A program made the translations under genes and the position numbers. Below the pieces are notes generated by a model. It had not been told where the DNA came from, did not search any database, and saw nothing but the letters and a program-made list of their open reading frames with translations. This document shows, piece by piece, positions 48,024-61,809 of a stretch of 64,000 nucleotides of DNA. The DNA comes from Candidatus Thioglobus sp. (GTDB taxonomy: Bacteria > Pseudomonadota > Gammaproteobacteria > PS1 > Pseudothioglobaceae), in NCBI GenBank assembly GCA_028345955.1, contig JAOMEO010000001.1, forward strand, positions 112,739 to 176,738, written 5' to 3'. Position 1 is the first letter of the stretch; each line of letters begins with the position of its first letter.

Positions 48024-49664
48024 ATGAATACTCAAAAAATATTCCTCTTTATCGCAATCTTCTTAACTGTATTTCTTCTTTGGGATAAATGGGAACTCAC
48101 TCAAACAACTGACGAATATGGCAATATTGTAACCCAAACTAGAATAGTTGCCACTGATTCGCAAGACAACACCATTGATGTTCCTGAAGTCTCAGATGTA
48201 CCTAGCGCTGCCGCTACTATCATTGAAGATACAACGCCATCAATGAATGAGTCGATTGGCCAAGGACCTTATACAACTGTCACTACAGATTTGTTGACAT
48301 TACAAATTTCACATAAAGGTGGAACAATCATTAATGCCTACCTAAATAAGTACCCAAAAGAGTTAAACTCAGAAGAAAAATTTCAATTACTAAGCAACAA
48401 TACTGGAAGTATTTTCCAAGCACAAAGTGGATTACTTCCAGCTGATCAGATGCCAACTCACCACTCAGAATACTCCTCTGAGCAACAAGACTACTTCCTC
48501 GGGGATAAAGGCGAACTCATTGTGCCACTCACTTGGAAAGGCGACAACAATGTCGTGGTCACTAAAAATTACCACTTCAAACCTAACAGCTATATTGTTG
48601 AGGTTGACTATCAAATCACTAATAACAGTGGCATTGAACAAACCGTCAGCAGTTACACTCAGCTAGTGCGTGACAGTTTAGAAGAGTCTGGAGGCATGAT
48701 TGGCATGCGAGCTTACTCTGGGGCAGCAACTTATAACGACGAAGAGATTTTCGAAAAAATTAAATTCGAGGATTTTGATTCCACACCCAAGACGACCTCT
48801 AAAGGTGGATGGGCAGCAATGCTTCAGCACTACTTTTTTGCAGCATGGATTCCTAACGAAAATGAAATTCATACCTATTCTACTAAATCTAATAATGACA
48901 AATATCTTTTGACAACGGTTAATCCAGGTCTAAAAATCACTCCAGGAAATCAAGCAACGCTTGCAAATAACCAACTCTATATTGGCCCTAAAGAACATGC
49001 ACGTTTGGAACTTCTAGCCCCCGGCATAGACAAAACAGTCGACTACGGCATTCTTTATATTGTTGCCAAACCCCTGTCGGTAGTTCTGCACTGGATCAAT
49101 GGCTATATTGTTAACTGGGCATTGTCTATTGTTGCTTTAACATTTCTTATAAAACTAGCCTTTTATAAACTTTCTGAGAAATCATTCCGCTCGATGGCAG
49201 GCATGAAAAAATTAGCCCCTAGGCTACAAAAAATTAAAGAAACTTATGAAGGTGATAAGCAAAAAATTGGTAAAAAAACAATGGAGTTATATAAAAAGGA
49301 GAAGATCAATCCTGCGGCGGGTTGTTTACCTATCTTGGTTCAGATTCCAGTTTTTATTTCAGTTTATTGGGTGCTCATAGAGATGGTTGAATTGAGACAA
49401 ACTCCATTCTTATATTTGCCAGACCTGGCTATGAAAGACCCATACTTTATATTACCGTTAATTATGGGTGCCTCTATGTGGTTTCAGCAGCGACTTAATC
49501 CACCGCCGGCAGACCCAATGCAAGCAAAGATTATGATGATGCTACCATTTATATTTACGATTTTCTTCTTTTGGTTCCCAGCAGGATTGGTACTATACTG
49601 GGTTACCAACAACGTTCTGTCAATTGTTCAACAAATGTATATCAACAAAAAAATCAATGGCTAG
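48024..49664 (+). CDS. yidC: membrane protein insertase YidC
   Basis: MNTQKIFLFIAIFLTVFLLWDKW; GCLPILVQIPVFISVYWVLIEMVELR; WVTNNVLSIVQQ. Confidence 0.97.
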   Translation: MNTQKIFLFIAIFLTVFLLWDKWELTQTTDEYGNIVTQTRIVATDSQDNTIDVPEVSDVPSAAATIIEDTTPSMNESIGQGPYTTVTTDLLTLQISHKGGTIINAYLNKYPKELNSEEKFQLLSNNTGSIFQAQSGLLPADQMPTHHSEYSSEQQDYFLGDKGELIVPLTWKGDNNVVVTKNYHFKPNSYIVEVDYQITNNSGIEQTVSSYTQLVRDSLEESGGMIGMRAYSGAATYNDEEIFEKIKFEDFDSTPKTTSKGGWAAMLQHYFFAAWIPNENEIHTYSTKSNNDKYLLTTVNPGLKITPGNQATLANNQLYIGPKEHARLELLAPGIDKTVDYGILYIVAKPLSVVLHWINGYIVNWALSIVALTFLIKLAFYKLSEKSFRSMAGMKKLAPRLQKIKETYEGDKQKIGKKTMELYKKEKINPAAGCLPILVQIPVFISVYWVLIEMVELRQTPFLYLPDLAMKDPYFILPLIMGASMWFQQRLNPPPADPMQAKIMMMLPFIFTIFFFWFPAGLVLYWVTNNVLSIVQQMYINKKING

Positions 49665-49674
49665 ATAAATCACA

Positions 49675-50208
49675 ATGAAATTAGATGATGACACAATTGA
49701 AATAGCTAGACAAGTGAAACTTCTAGTCTTAGATGTTGACGGGGTTTTAACAGATGGTGGTATCTATTTTGATGACTCTGGCAAGGAATTGAAAAAATTT
49801 AATTCGTTGGACGGTTATGGCATAAAAATGCTACTTTCTTCAGGCTTTGAGGTTGCTGTGATATCATCAAGAAGTACTCCTTCTGTAGCTCATAGGATGG
49901 AAGGCTTAGGAGTCAAGCACTGTTACCAAGATCAATCTGATAAGAATATCAAAATGCAACAAATCCTTGGGACACTTTCTTTGAATGTCGACCAGGTGGC
50001 TTTTGTTGGTGATGACGTTATGGACTTACCGGTCATGAAAAAAATTGCCCTACCAATAGCAGTTGCAAACGCCCACCTTTTTGTAAAGGAGCACGCACTA
50101 CTTATTACAGAGAATAGGGGTGGAAATGGCGCTGTCAGAGAAGTATGTGATTTCCTACTTAAGGCTCATAGTAAGTATGACGACTTAATGAAGTCACATC
50201 TTAAATGA
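49675..50208 (+). CDS. kdsC: HAD-family KDO-8-phosphate phosphatase
   Basis: KLLVLDVDGVLTDGGIYFDDSGKELKKFNSLDGYGIKMLLSSG; FVGDDVMDLPVM. Confidence 0.9.
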   Translation: MKLDDDTIEIARQVKLLVLDVDGVLTDGGIYFDDSGKELKKFNSLDGYGIKMLLSSGFEVAVISSRSTPSVAHRMEGLGVKHCYQDQSDKNIKMQQILGTLSLNVDQVAFVGDDVMDLPVMKKIALPIAVANAHLFVKEHALLITENRGGNGAVREVCDFLLKAHSKYDDLMKSHLK

Positions 50209-50510
50209 CATCTTTTCAAGCTCAATGCTATAAAGCCTTACAAAAGGTTCCTTCTGGCAAAGTGATTACATATAGTGGTCTTGCCAAAATGGTGGGCCGG
50301 CCTAAAGCACACCGAGCTGTAGGTAATGCAATGAATAAAAATCCCTTTGCACCTCAAGTGCCTTGTCACAGAGTGGTGAAATCAAATGCTGATTTAGGTG
50401 GTTTCGGAGGTGGCTCCAAACTCAAAATAAAACGCCTCCGAGAAGAAGGCGTTAAAGTTCTAAATAATAAGATTGTTGACTTTGAGTCTATCCTGTTTAA
50501 GGCTCATTAA
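50205..50510 (+). CDS. methylated-DNA-[protein]-cysteine methyltransferase (MGMT/Ogt) family
   Basis: KVITYSGLAKMVGRPKAHRAVGNAMNKNPFAPQVPCHRVVKSN (PCHR active site). Confidence 0.9.
   Translation: MTSFQAQCYKALQKVPSGKVITYSGLAKMVGRPKAHRAVGNAMNKNPFAPQVPCHRVVKSNADLGGFGGGSKLKIKRLREEGVKVLNNKIVDFESILFKAH
50431..50453 (-). terminator. putative atp-operon terminator embedded antisense in the Ogt-like CDS
   Basis: Minus strand AACGCCT-TCTTCTCGG-AGGCGTT followed by TTATTTTGAG; 7-bp stem, 9-nt loop. Confidence 0.7.
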
Positions 50511-50923
50511 CGCCTTTTACCACGCATCTTAGTGATCATTTGAAGTTGTGCCATAGACTCGGCCAGTGCAGCTTGGGTTGTGGAGACATCTTGGTCTGAT
50601 TGTGCATTAGACATAGCTTCTTCAGCACGCTGTTTCGCTTCAAGGGCTTTTGACTCGTCGAGGTCATTGGCACGAATAGCTGTATCAGAAAAAATTGTGA
50701 CAGTATCAGGCTGAACCTCAATAATGCCGCCAGAAACAAAAATGGATTCCATGCCATTTTCTGTCTCAACTCTTACCTCTCCAGGCTTAAGTGTACTAAT
50801 CAGTGGCACATGCTGTGGGTAGACACCAATCTCACCCATAGTAGCAGGTGCAAACACACAGTTTGCTTCGCCTGAGTAGATTTCCTCGGTCGCACTAACT
50901 ACATCAACATGAATTACAGACAT
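50507..50923 (-). CDS. atpC: ATP synthase epsilon subunit
   Basis: IHVDVVSATEEIYSGEANCVFAPATMGEIGVYPQHVPLIS; last gene of the atp operon. Confidence 0.95.
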   Translation of the reverse strand: MSVIHVDVVSATEEIYSGEANCVFAPATMGEIGVYPQHVPLISTLKPGEVRVETENGMESIFVSGGIIEVQPDTVTIFSDTAIRANDLDESKALEAKQRAEEAMSNAQSDQDVSTTQAALAESMAQLQMITKMRGKRR

Positions 50924-52327
<1,404 letters not shown>

Positions 52328-53191
52328 CTAAACAGCAGCCGCACCACCAACAATCTCAGAAATCTCCTGAGTTATTGCAGCCTGCCTTGCCTTATTGTAA
52401 ATTAACCCTAACTCTTTAATCATATCTCCAGCATTGTCAGTTGCACTCTTCATCGCAATCATACGGGATGATTGTTCACAAGCCATATTTTCAACAATGC
52501 CTTGGTAAACCAAGGCTTCGATATAGCGAATCAACAATGCAGTTAATGCATCTTCGGCATCTGGTTCGTAGATGTAATCCCAGTAGTGGTCCATGCCTTC
52601 AGTCTCTGTGATCTCCATTGGCACAATTTGTTTAACAGTAGGAACTTGAGTCATGGTATTTTCAAACATGTTGTAAGCAATCATGATTTGATTAAGCTCG
52701 CCTGCATCATAACGGTCTAACATGACTTTAATCACACCTAAAAGGTCATCAAAGCGAGGTATGTCTCCAATATCAGTCAAAACAGATGCAATGTTTAGGC
52801 CAGTATTTTTGAAGAATGAGGTGGCCTTTTTACCAATCGTACAGAGCTCAATTTCAATACTGTCTGATTGCCAAACGGTTATATCTTTCAAAAGACTTCT
52901 AAACAAATTGTTGTTTAAACCACCACAAAGACCTCTATCACTTGAGATAACAATAACTCCAATACGCTTAAGGTCACCAGAGGTTGTCATATAGGGATGC
53001 TTAAACTCAGAATGGGCATGAGTTAAGTGTCCAATAACCTTAAGAATTTTTTCAGAATACGGACGCGAAGCCCGCATCCTATCCTGTGCTTTTTTCATCT
53101 TAGAAGCAGCAACCATTTCCATGGCTGAAGTAATCTTCTGAGTATTTTGAATACTCGAGATTTGCGTCCTAATTTCCTTACCTACTGCCAT
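52328..53191 (-). CDS. atpG: ATP synthase gamma subunit
   Basis: [45 protein letters not shown]. Confidence 0.97.
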   Translation of the reverse strand: MAVGKEIRTQISSIQNTQKITSAMEMVAASKMKKAQDRMRASRPYSEKILKVIGHLTHAHSEFKHPYMTTSGDLKRIGVIVISSDRGLCGGLNNNLFRSLLKDITVWQSDSIEIELCTIGKKATSFFKNTGLNIASVLTDIGDIPRFDDLLGVIKVMLDRYDAGELNQIMIAYNMFENTMTQVPTVKQIVPMEITETEGMDHYWDYIYEPDAEDALTALLIRYIEALVYQGIVENMACEQSSRMIAMKSATDNAGDMIKELGLIYNKARQAAITQEISEIVGGAAAV

Positions 53192-53197
53192 AGTTTT

Positions 53198-54739
53198 CTA
53201 CCAAGTATTGTTAGCCTTAAAGTCATCAATTGCTGCTTGAAGTTCTGCAGCAATGTCGTCGTTGTAATCGCCAGACTCATTGATTTTAGCCATCAAGTCA
53301 GCTTGGTTTGCATTCATATATGCCAAAAGTGAAGCTTCAAAATCAACCACTTTATTAACTTCAACATCGTCCAAAGCGCCACAGTTTGCAGCAAAAAGCG
53401 ACGCTGCAGTTTCAGCAACATTCAGAGGCGAGTATTGTGCTTGTTTCATCAGCTCAGTAACACGTTGACCACGATCAATTTGTGCTTTGGTTTCTGAATC
53501 AAGGTCTGATGCAAACTGAGCAAATGCAGCTAGCTCTCGGTACTGTGCCAAATCTAGACGTATACCTCCGCCTAACTTCTTAATAGATTTAGTCTGGGCA
53601 GCACCACCAACTCGCGATACTGAAAGACCAGCATTAATCGCAGGACGAATGCCGGCGTTAAAAAGGTCAGTCTCTAAAAAGATCTGACCATCTGTAATTG
53701 AAATGACGTTTGTTGGAACGAAAGCTGATACGTCGCCCGCTTGTGTCTCAATAATTGGTAGCGCTGTTAAAGAACCCGTCTTACCCTTAACTTTACCATT
53801 AGTTATTTTTTCTACATAATCGGCATTCACGCGTGATGCTCTTTCTAATAAACGAGAGTGCAAATAGAATACGTCTCCTGGGTACGCTTCACGACCTGGT
53901 GGGCGCCTCAAAAGAAGTGACACTTGTCGATAAGCCCAAGCTTGTTTAGTTAAGTCGTCATAAATAATAAGGGCGTCTTCACCACGGTCACGAAAATACT
54001 CACCCATTGCACAACCAGCATATGGAGCAATATACTGAAGCGCTGCAGAATCTGATGCAGATGCAGAAACAATAATAGTATGCTCAAGTGCGCCGTGTTC
54101 TTCTAGCTTAAGAGCAACTGCTGCAACTGAAGAGGCTTTCTGACCGATAGCAACATAAATACATTTAACGCCAGTACCCTTTTGATTAATAATGGTATCT
54201 ATAGCAACTGCTGTTTTACCTGTTTGACGGTCACCAATAATCAACTCACGCTGCCCGCGACCAATTGGCACCATTGAGTCAATAGCCTTAATGCCTGTTT
54301 GTATGGGTTGACTAACTGATTGTCTTTCAATTACACCTGGAGCAACAACCTCAAGTGGGCGAGAGTCGGAAGCTTTGATTTCACCCTTACCTTCAAGATC
54401 AAATCCAAGTGGGTTGACCACGCGACCTAGAAGTTCACTACCAACTGGTACTTCCATAATTCGATTTGTACACTTAACCGTGTCACCCTCTGATATATGA
54501 AGGTAGTCACCTAGAACAACCGCACCAACTGAATCTTGCTCAAGGTTAAGCGCTAGACCAAAAGTGTTACCGGGGAATTCTAGCATCTCACCGAACTGTG
54601 CATCAGCTAAACCATGAATACGAACGATTCCATCACTTACGCTGATTACTGTGCCTTCTGTGCGGGCTTCTGCTGAAAAGTCAAAACCCTCTATTTCTTT
54701 TTTAATTAAATCACTGATTTCAGAAGCGTTTAATTGCAT
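53198..54739 (-). CDS. atpA: ATP synthase alpha subunit
   Basis: [24 protein letters not shown]; 513 aa AtpA. Confidence 0.98.
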   Translation of the reverse strand: MQLNASEISDLIKKEIEGFDFSAEARTEGTVISVSDGIVRIHGLADAQFGEMLEFPGNTFGLALNLEQDSVGAVVLGDYLHISEGDTVKCTNRIMEVPVGSELLGRVVNPLGFDLEGKGEIKASDSRPLEVVAPGVIERQSVSQPIQTGIKAIDSMVPIGRGQRELIIGDRQTGKTAVAIDTIINQKGTGVKCIYVAIGQKASSVAAVALKLEEHGALEHTIIVSASASDSAALQYIAPYAGCAMGEYFRDRGEDALIIYDDLTKQAWAYRQVSLLLRRPPGREAYPGDVFYLHSRLLERASRVNADYVEKITNGKVKGKTGSLTALPIIETQAGDVSAFVPTNVISITDGQIFLETDLFNAGIRPAINAGLSVSRVGGAAQTKSIKKLGGGIRLDLAQYRELAAFAQFASDLDSETKAQIDRGQRVTELMKQAQYSPLNVAETAASLFAANCGALDDVEVNKVVDFEASLLAYMNANQADLMAKINESGDYNDDIAAELQAAIDDFKANNTW

Positions 54740-54760
54740 AACTAACCTCTCTATATATAA

Positions 54761-55309
54761 TTAATTTACAGACAAGCACACGCTTAACGCGTCTACTTTT
54801 GCCTTAATTGATGTATCGATTACTTTGTCGCCTTCCTTAATAATCACACCACCTTTTAGTGTCTCATCAACGATAGTGTCGACAGTTACTGTTGTTTTGT
54901 GCTTGCTTGTCAAATCATCAACGATTGCCTTTTTTTCAGCCTCAGTTAACTCAAATGCACTCACAACTTGAAAACTCTTACTCTGATTTGCGTTAGAGAC
55001 AGCGGACTCAAATGCAGAAGAAATACTGCCCAATGCGTCTGTACGTCCATTATTAAGAATAAGATTTATTAGTGCTGACTCTTGTTTGCTCAATTCCCTG
55101 GAAGTTGCTTTTTCAAGTAGTACACAAATCAATTCAACCTTTTGATCCTTGCTTTTGCTAGGGGATGCAACGAAGGCTTGAGTAGCGTCATCAGCCATAA
55201 TTGCACTAGCAGTGCTCAATAGTTCGCTCCACTCCGATAGTGAGCTATTCTCCTCTGCAATTTCAAAAATCGCTTGTGCGTAAGGCTTGGCAATTGTTGA
55301 TAGTTCCAT
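54761..55309 (-). CDS. atpH: ATP synthase delta subunit
   Basis: STIAKPYAQAIFEIAEE; operon position. Confidence 0.95.
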   Translation of the reverse strand: MELSTIAKPYAQAIFEIAEENSSLSEWSELLSTASAIMADDATQAFVASPSKSKDQKVELICVLLEKATSRELSKQESALINLILNNGRTDALGSISSAFESAVSNANQSKSFQVVSAFELTEAEKKAIVDDLTSKHKTTVTVDTIVDETLKGGVIIKEGDKVIDTSIKAKVDALSVCLSVN

Positions 55310-55318
55310 AGCTCTAAC

Positions 55319-55789
55319 CTATAGTGATTTAGAAAGTTTGGAAAGCATGTCTTTATGCGTCTTGGCATCAACTTCTTTCTCTAAGACAGAATTAACGCCC
55401 CGCATAACTAAAGTTGAAACTTGGCCTTTTAGTTCATTACGTGCTTTGACAATTTCTTGATCAAGCTCAGCCTTCGCATGCACTTTAATCTTGTCCGCCT
55501 CTTCAGAGGCCGCACCTTTAGCATTATCAATCATGACGTTTGCTTGTTTGTCTGCATTAGCAATAATATCAGCTGCTTGGTTTTTAGTGTTGGCTAGTAG
55601 CTCTTCAGAATTTTGCTTAGCTTGTGCATGCTCTTCTTTACCACGCTCAGCTGCTTGAAGACCATCTTCAATGCTCTTCTTACGTGCAGCCATCGCTTCA
55701 ACAAGTGGTGGCCAGATAAACTTCATACAAAACCAGACAAACATCGCAAACATGATTGTTTCTCCGACTAGCGTAAGGTTAATATTCAT
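55319..55789 (-). CDS. atpF: ATP synthase b subunit
   Basis: [33 protein letters not shown]; operon position. Confidence 0.97.
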   Translation of the reverse strand: MNINLTLVGETIMFAMFVWFCMKFIWPPLVEAMAARKKSIEDGLQAAERGKEEHAQAKQNSEELLANTKNQAADIIANADKQANVMIDNAKGAASEEADKIKVHAKAELDQEIVKARNELKGQVSTLVMRGVNSVLEKEVDAKTHKDMLSKLSKSL

Positions 55790-55821
55790 AGCTAAATACC
55801 TTTATTTATTAAAAAAACAAA

Positions 55822-56067
<246 letters not shown>

Positions 56068-56099
56068 TTACTCCTACATATAAAAACTACTAAAAAAAA

Positions 56100-57280
<1,181 letters not shown>

Positions 57281-57489
57281 TTTTTTCCCCTTTTTTTTCG
57301 ATAACTACCCTGCCCGATACACAAACGCAACATTATACAATCTTACGCTAAAGAGTCAAGCCTTCCAAGTATAAATTATTGACTACGAATCAACTTTTTT
57401 GTGGCCAATATAGCCATTCTTAAAAGATATTAAAATCTGTTTTTTTTATAAACACATTGTGAGTCTGGATTAGTTTGAAGTTGGACTAT

Positions 57490-59151
57490 TTAAACACTTG
57501 CTTTAATCATTTCTGCTGCAGCTATTCTTGTTTTTTCACTGATTTTAATTCCACCTAAAATTCGAGCTACTTCATCGGTTCGTTGTTCCTGATTGAGTGC
57601 TGAGACTTGTGTAAATGTTGAGCCACTTTGTTGAATCTTGATAACCTTCAAGTGCTCTTTTCCTTGAGCAGCAACTTGTGCCAGATGGGTGACACAAATA
57701 ATTTGATATCGATCCGATAGCTTTTTAAGAAGCTGTCCAACAATTTCTGCAACCGAACCACTAATACCAACATCAACCTCATCAAAAACGATGCTTGGTG
57801 TAAGCTCGGTTTTACTAGTTACTACTGACAGTGCCAGTGAGATGCGTGACAACTCTCCTCCAGAAGCTACCTTGCTTAAAGGCTTAAGATCTTGGCCGAC
57901 ATTGGTTTTCACATGAATAATAATTTCTTCGTTTCCATTTGACCTTATTGAATCTTTATAAGAATTAAGACAAAAGAGAATCTCACTGCCTGGCATGCCT
58001 AAGTCTTGCATTAAGTCAGTCACTTTTTCTGAAAGAGACACACTGGCACGTTGTCTTTTCTCACTCAGTCTTTTTGATTTTTTGAAGTAGTTTTTTTCGA
58101 GCTGCTTCTGTTTTATCAATAATTCTTCTAACTTATGAGAAGAAGTGTCGAATGCATTGAGTTGATTTTGAATACTATTTTGTGCATTTAATAATTCTGG
58201 AATTTGACAACGATGTTTTCTACCCAAGTCATGCAAAATATTAATTCTTGTCTCCAAATCATTGACATTAGCTTCTTGACCGCTTACTTTACTTAGATAA
58301 TTCGTTAAATCATAAATACTTTCTTGAACTTGAACTTGAGCATTTGACAACAAAGATTGAATTATCTCCAGACGATCGTCAAACTCTCTCGCTTGGCGGA
58401 TAACATCTTCTGCCTCTATCAAAACATTATTTACACCCAATTCATCATCCAGAGATTCAAGTATCTTAGAAATTTTTTCAATCAACAAACTGGCATTACT
58501 TGATATTTTGTAGTTATTTTCGATGCTATTTAATTCATCTTGGTCAAGCTGACACTGAATAAGCTCCTCAAGCTGATGATTTAATAAGTCTTTTTGTGCA
58601 GACAAAAGCTCATTACTGTTTTTCAAATCATCAACCTCTTGTAAGACTTGTCTGTAGCCATGAACAATGGTATTGATCTCTTTACAAAGATTATGAGTAT
58701 CCGCAAAGTCATCTAGAATAATACGATGCTGGTGATTACGTAGTAGCAGTTGATGTTCATTTTGACCATGCATATCGATCAAATGACTACCAACATGTCT
58801 CAAAGTTGACAAAGTCACATTACTTCCATTCACATAAGCCCTAGACTTACCATCAGATCCTAAAACTCTCCTCAAAATACATTCATTGCCATCTTCCAAA
58901 TCAAGATCTTCAAGGACAGACTGAATACTTTGATTACCTTCAAGACTAAATGTTGCAATAATTTCTGCTTTACTTTTCCCATGTCGTACCAACGCAGCAT
59001 CTGAACGTCCACCGATAGCTAAGTTGAGTGCTTGAACTATGATTGATTTACCAGCGCCCGTTTCTCCAGTTACAACAGTCATACCATGTAGAAACTCTAT
59101 ATTTAGGTCTTCTACAACCACTAAATTTTTTACAAATAGTTGATCTAGCAT
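57490..59151 (-). CDS. recN: DNA repair protein RecN
   Basis: VVTGETGAGKSIIVQALNLAIGGRSD; ASGGELSRISLALSVV; VFDEVDVGISGSVAEIVGQLLKKLS. Confidence 0.96.
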   Translation of the reverse strand: MLDQLFVKNLVVVEDLNIEFLHGMTVVTGETGAGKSIIVQALNLAIGGRSDAALVRHGKSKAEIIATFSLEGNQSIQSVLEDLDLEDGNECILRRVLGSDGKSRAYVNGSNVTLSTLRHVGSHLIDMHGQNEHQLLLRNHQHRIILDDFADTHNLCKEINTIVHGYRQVLQEVDDLKNSNELLSAQKDLLNHQLEELIQCQLDQDELNSIENNYKISSNASLLIEKISKILESLDDELGVNNVLIEAEDVIRQAREFDDRLEIIQSLLSNAQVQVQESIYDLTNYLSKVSGQEANVNDLETRINILHDLGRKHRCQIPELLNAQNSIQNQLNAFDTSSHKLEELLIKQKQLEKNYFKKSKRLSEKRQRASVSLSEKVTDLMQDLGMPGSEILFCLNSYKDSIRSNGNEEIIIHVKTNVGQDLKPLSKVASGGELSRISLALSVVTSKTELTPSIVFDEVDVGISGSVAEIVGQLLKKLSDRYQIICVTHLAQVAAQGKEHLKVIKIQQSGSTFTQVSALNQEQRTDEVARILGGIKISEKTRIAAAEMIKASV

Positions 59152-59163
59152 AGTTTAAGCGTC

Positions 59164-59982
59164 TTAAACTTTGTGACCCCAGTGCAACTTTGAACGAATA
59201 ATTTTAAAATAGTCATAGCCCTTTGGATGTATTAAGTGAATAAAATTATCATGTTGTCTAACACGAAGACTGTCTCCCAACAAAATTGAAAAAGAGGCTT
59301 GACCATCAAAGCTAACGGTAGCCTTGTCGTCTGAATCTATCAGTGAAATCAACACTTCACTTTCTCCATGAAGAATAAAGGGTCTATGGCTCATCGTATG
59401 AGGACTTATTGATACCAAGCAAATCGTATTAACACTTGGGTGCATAATAGGCCCTCCGCTGGACAATGCATATGCAGTAGATCCAGTAGGTGTCGTCACT
59501 ATCATCCCATCTGCACGTTGTTTATTAACAAAATCACCATCAACGAATAATTCAAATTCAATCATTCTAGGGGTTTCATTGCGATGCACGACCACCTCAT
59601 TGAAAGCCAAATGTTGAGATAAGATCTTGCCATCTCGCTCAACTTGACAGCTCAACAAAGCCCTTTCCTCTTTTATATACTCACCACTTAAAATGTCACT
59701 TACTACAGTCATCATAGACTCAACAGAAACATCAGCTAAAAATCCGAGTCTGCCGAGATTAATACCAAGAATAGGGATGTTACTATCAACATAAGTTCTT
59801 GCTGAACTAAGAATTGAACCGTCACCACCGACAACAATAATCAAGTCTGCACTTTTCTCAATGGCTTTCTCATCTTCTACAAGTAACACACCTAGTTCTT
59901 TAAGAAAAGCACCTAACTCCCTTGCAGTTTCTTCACTGGTAATATCTTCTCGTTTAGTTATAATGCCAATTGTATTAAACAT
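59164..59982 (-). CDS. nadK: NAD kinase
   Basis: LIIVVGGDGSILSSART; LGINLGRLGFLADV; ADGMIVTTPTGSTAYALSSGGPI. Confidence 0.96.
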   Translation of the reverse strand: MFNTIGIITKREDITSEETARELGAFLKELGVLLVEDEKAIEKSADLIIVVGGDGSILSSARTYVDSNIPILGINLGRLGFLADVSVESMMTVVSDILSGEYIKEERALLSCQVERDGKILSQHLAFNEVVVHRNETPRMIEFELFVDGDFVNKQRADGMIVTTPTGSTAYALSSGGPIMHPSVNTICLVSISPHTMSHRPFILHGESEVLISLIDSDDKATVSFDGQASFSILLGDSLRVRQHDNFIHLIHPKGYDYFKIIRSKLHWGHKV

Positions 59983-60046
59983 AGGTCTTGAAATATTCGA
60001 AAGAGTGACTACATAACATGGTAAATATACATTAGTTTATTAAATA

Positions 60047-60592
60047 ATGACAAAAAAGAAAAAACAAAAACAGCAAAAAGAAGAGCATATTGAGACTAAA
60101 GACGAAGCTTCAATCACCAATGAAAAATCTCTTGATCTAGAAGCTCAGCTTGCTGAAGCCCAGCAATCAGCAAAAGATAATTGGGACAAGTTATTACGCT
60201 CTCAAGCTGAAATGGAAAATCTAAAAAGACGTACTGCAAAAGACCTCGAAAAAGCTCATAAATATGCTTTGGATGGCTTTGTAAAAGCACTTTTAGAAGT
60301 GAAAGATTCACTATCTATGGGTCTCAAATCTGCAATGGATAAAAATGCAACCCTTGAACATACTATTGAAGGTCTAGAATTAACCAATAAAGTTTTTGAC
60401 TTAACTCTCGAAAAGTTTGGAGTTGAAACCGTTGATCCCATGGGTGAGATATTTAATCCAGAGCTCCACGAAGCAGTTACTATGGTGCCAATGCCTGACA
60501 AAAAATCAAACACGGTCCTAGAAGTTGTACAAGTAGGATTTACTCTTAATGATCGACTAGTTCGACCAGCAATGGTGATTGTTGTTCAATAA
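60047..60592 (+). CDS. grpE: nucleotide exchange factor GrpE
   Basis: [59 protein letters not shown]. Confidence 0.95.
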   Translation: MTKKKKQKQQKEEHIETKDEASITNEKSLDLEAQLAEAQQSAKDNWDKLLRSQAEMENLKRRTAKDLEKAHKYALDGFVKALLEVKDSLSMGLKSAMDKNATLEHTIEGLELTNKVFDLTLEKFGVETVDPMGEIFNPELHEAVTMVPMPDKKSNTVLEVVQVGFTLNDRLVRPAMVIVVQ

Positions 60593-60847
60593 ATAGGCAA
60601 TATTCTAGTTTTTTATAAACTTCAGGAAAAAGCATTGTTTTTCGATAAAAAACAACAATAAATGCCTTTTTTTGACAAATATTCACCTTTATTATACTTT
60701 TTTTACTTATTTTTCGCATTTATTTGGCATTATTTGACTAATTTGCCGCATTTTTATCAAAATATAGGCTTTTCTCATTAAAAATGAAGTTTTTAGGGTT
60801 AAATAATAGCATTTATCTTTAATATATTTGCTTGAGTTTATGTTGGC

Positions 60848-60876
60848 TTGACATATAACAAGCAATGCTTTATATT
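60848..60876 (+). promoter_or_regulatory. sigma70-type promoter of the right-edge catabolic cluster
   Basis: TTGACA - 17 bp - TATATT upstream of the 60964 gene. Confidence 0.65.
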
Positions 60877-60963
60877 TTCTTCATACTCAAGTCGGCAGGC
60901 AGTGAGCAAAAAAAGGCGTGTGCCTAGTAAAGGATTTTTAGCAACTTAAATACGGAACAGTTT

Positions 60964-61809
60964 GTGCGTGACTTGGGAAAACACAATCTAAAGGTTGTAT
61001 CTACTTTTTATACTAAAGATGGTACTGCCTTTAAATCTTACGGAGATCAAACTTCTTCTTTGATTTTTATTCATGGCGTTGGCATGAGGGGAGATGTGTG
61101 GTCTCCACAGGTTGAATACTTTTCTAACGACTATCAAGTTATAACATATGACTTTCTTGGCCATGGTGAAAGCCCTTTGCCCCCAGAAGAGCCCATACTT
61201 GATCATTACGTGGAACAGCTTAACAATCTTCTCAAGTACCTTGACCTTTCTTTAATTTCTTTGGTGGGACATTCTATGGGAGCGCTCATCAGCGTTGCCT
61301 TTGCAATCAAGTACCCTGATAAAGTTAAAGCTCTTGTGCCAATAAATATTGCATTCAATCGAAGTAAAGAGGCTCAAAAAGAAGTCTTAAATAGAGCCAA
61401 TAAAATCTTACAAACCAACAAAATACTTAATATTGAACAAACATTAGAACGCTGGTTTAAAAACAATACAAGCGCAGATGACTTAAAAAGGATAGACAAA
61501 GTTCGTAACTGGTTAGCGAATACATCGCCACAAGGTTATGGCAGGGCTTATAGACTGTTTGCCTTATCTGACAAAGTTTTTCTAAATAAGCTATCCCGTT
61601 TAAGTCCTCCTGTACTATACTTAACGGGAGAGGAGGATCCAAATTCTACTCCCGCCATGTCCCAACAAATGGCAGAGGAAACGCCCAATGGTTCCAGCTA
61701 CTCTCTTATTGGTGAAGCACATATGATGTCCTATATTGCAGCTGACAAAGTTAACCCAGTCATTGAACAATTTTTTATTGACTCCGAAAAAGAAAATCCT
61801 GATGAATAA
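60964..61809 (+). CDS. alpha/beta hydrolase (candidate TgnD-like)
   Basis: LIFIHGVGMRGDVWSPQVEYFSNDYQVITYDFLGHGES; LVGHSMGALISVAFA; GTG start. Confidence 0.85.
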   Translation: MRDLGKHNLKVVSTFYTKDGTAFKSYGDQTSSLIFIHGVGMRGDVWSPQVEYFSNDYQVITYDFLGHGESPLPPEEPILDHYVEQLNNLLKYLDLSLISLVGHSMGALISVAFAIKYPDKVKALVPINIAFNRSKEAQKEVLNRANKILQTNKILNIEQTLERWFKNNTSADDLKRIDKVRNWLANTSPQGYGRAYRLFALSDKVFLNKLSRLSPPVLYLTGEEDPNSTPAMSQQMAEETPNGSSYSLIGEAHMMSYIAADKVNPVIEQFFIDSEKENPDE

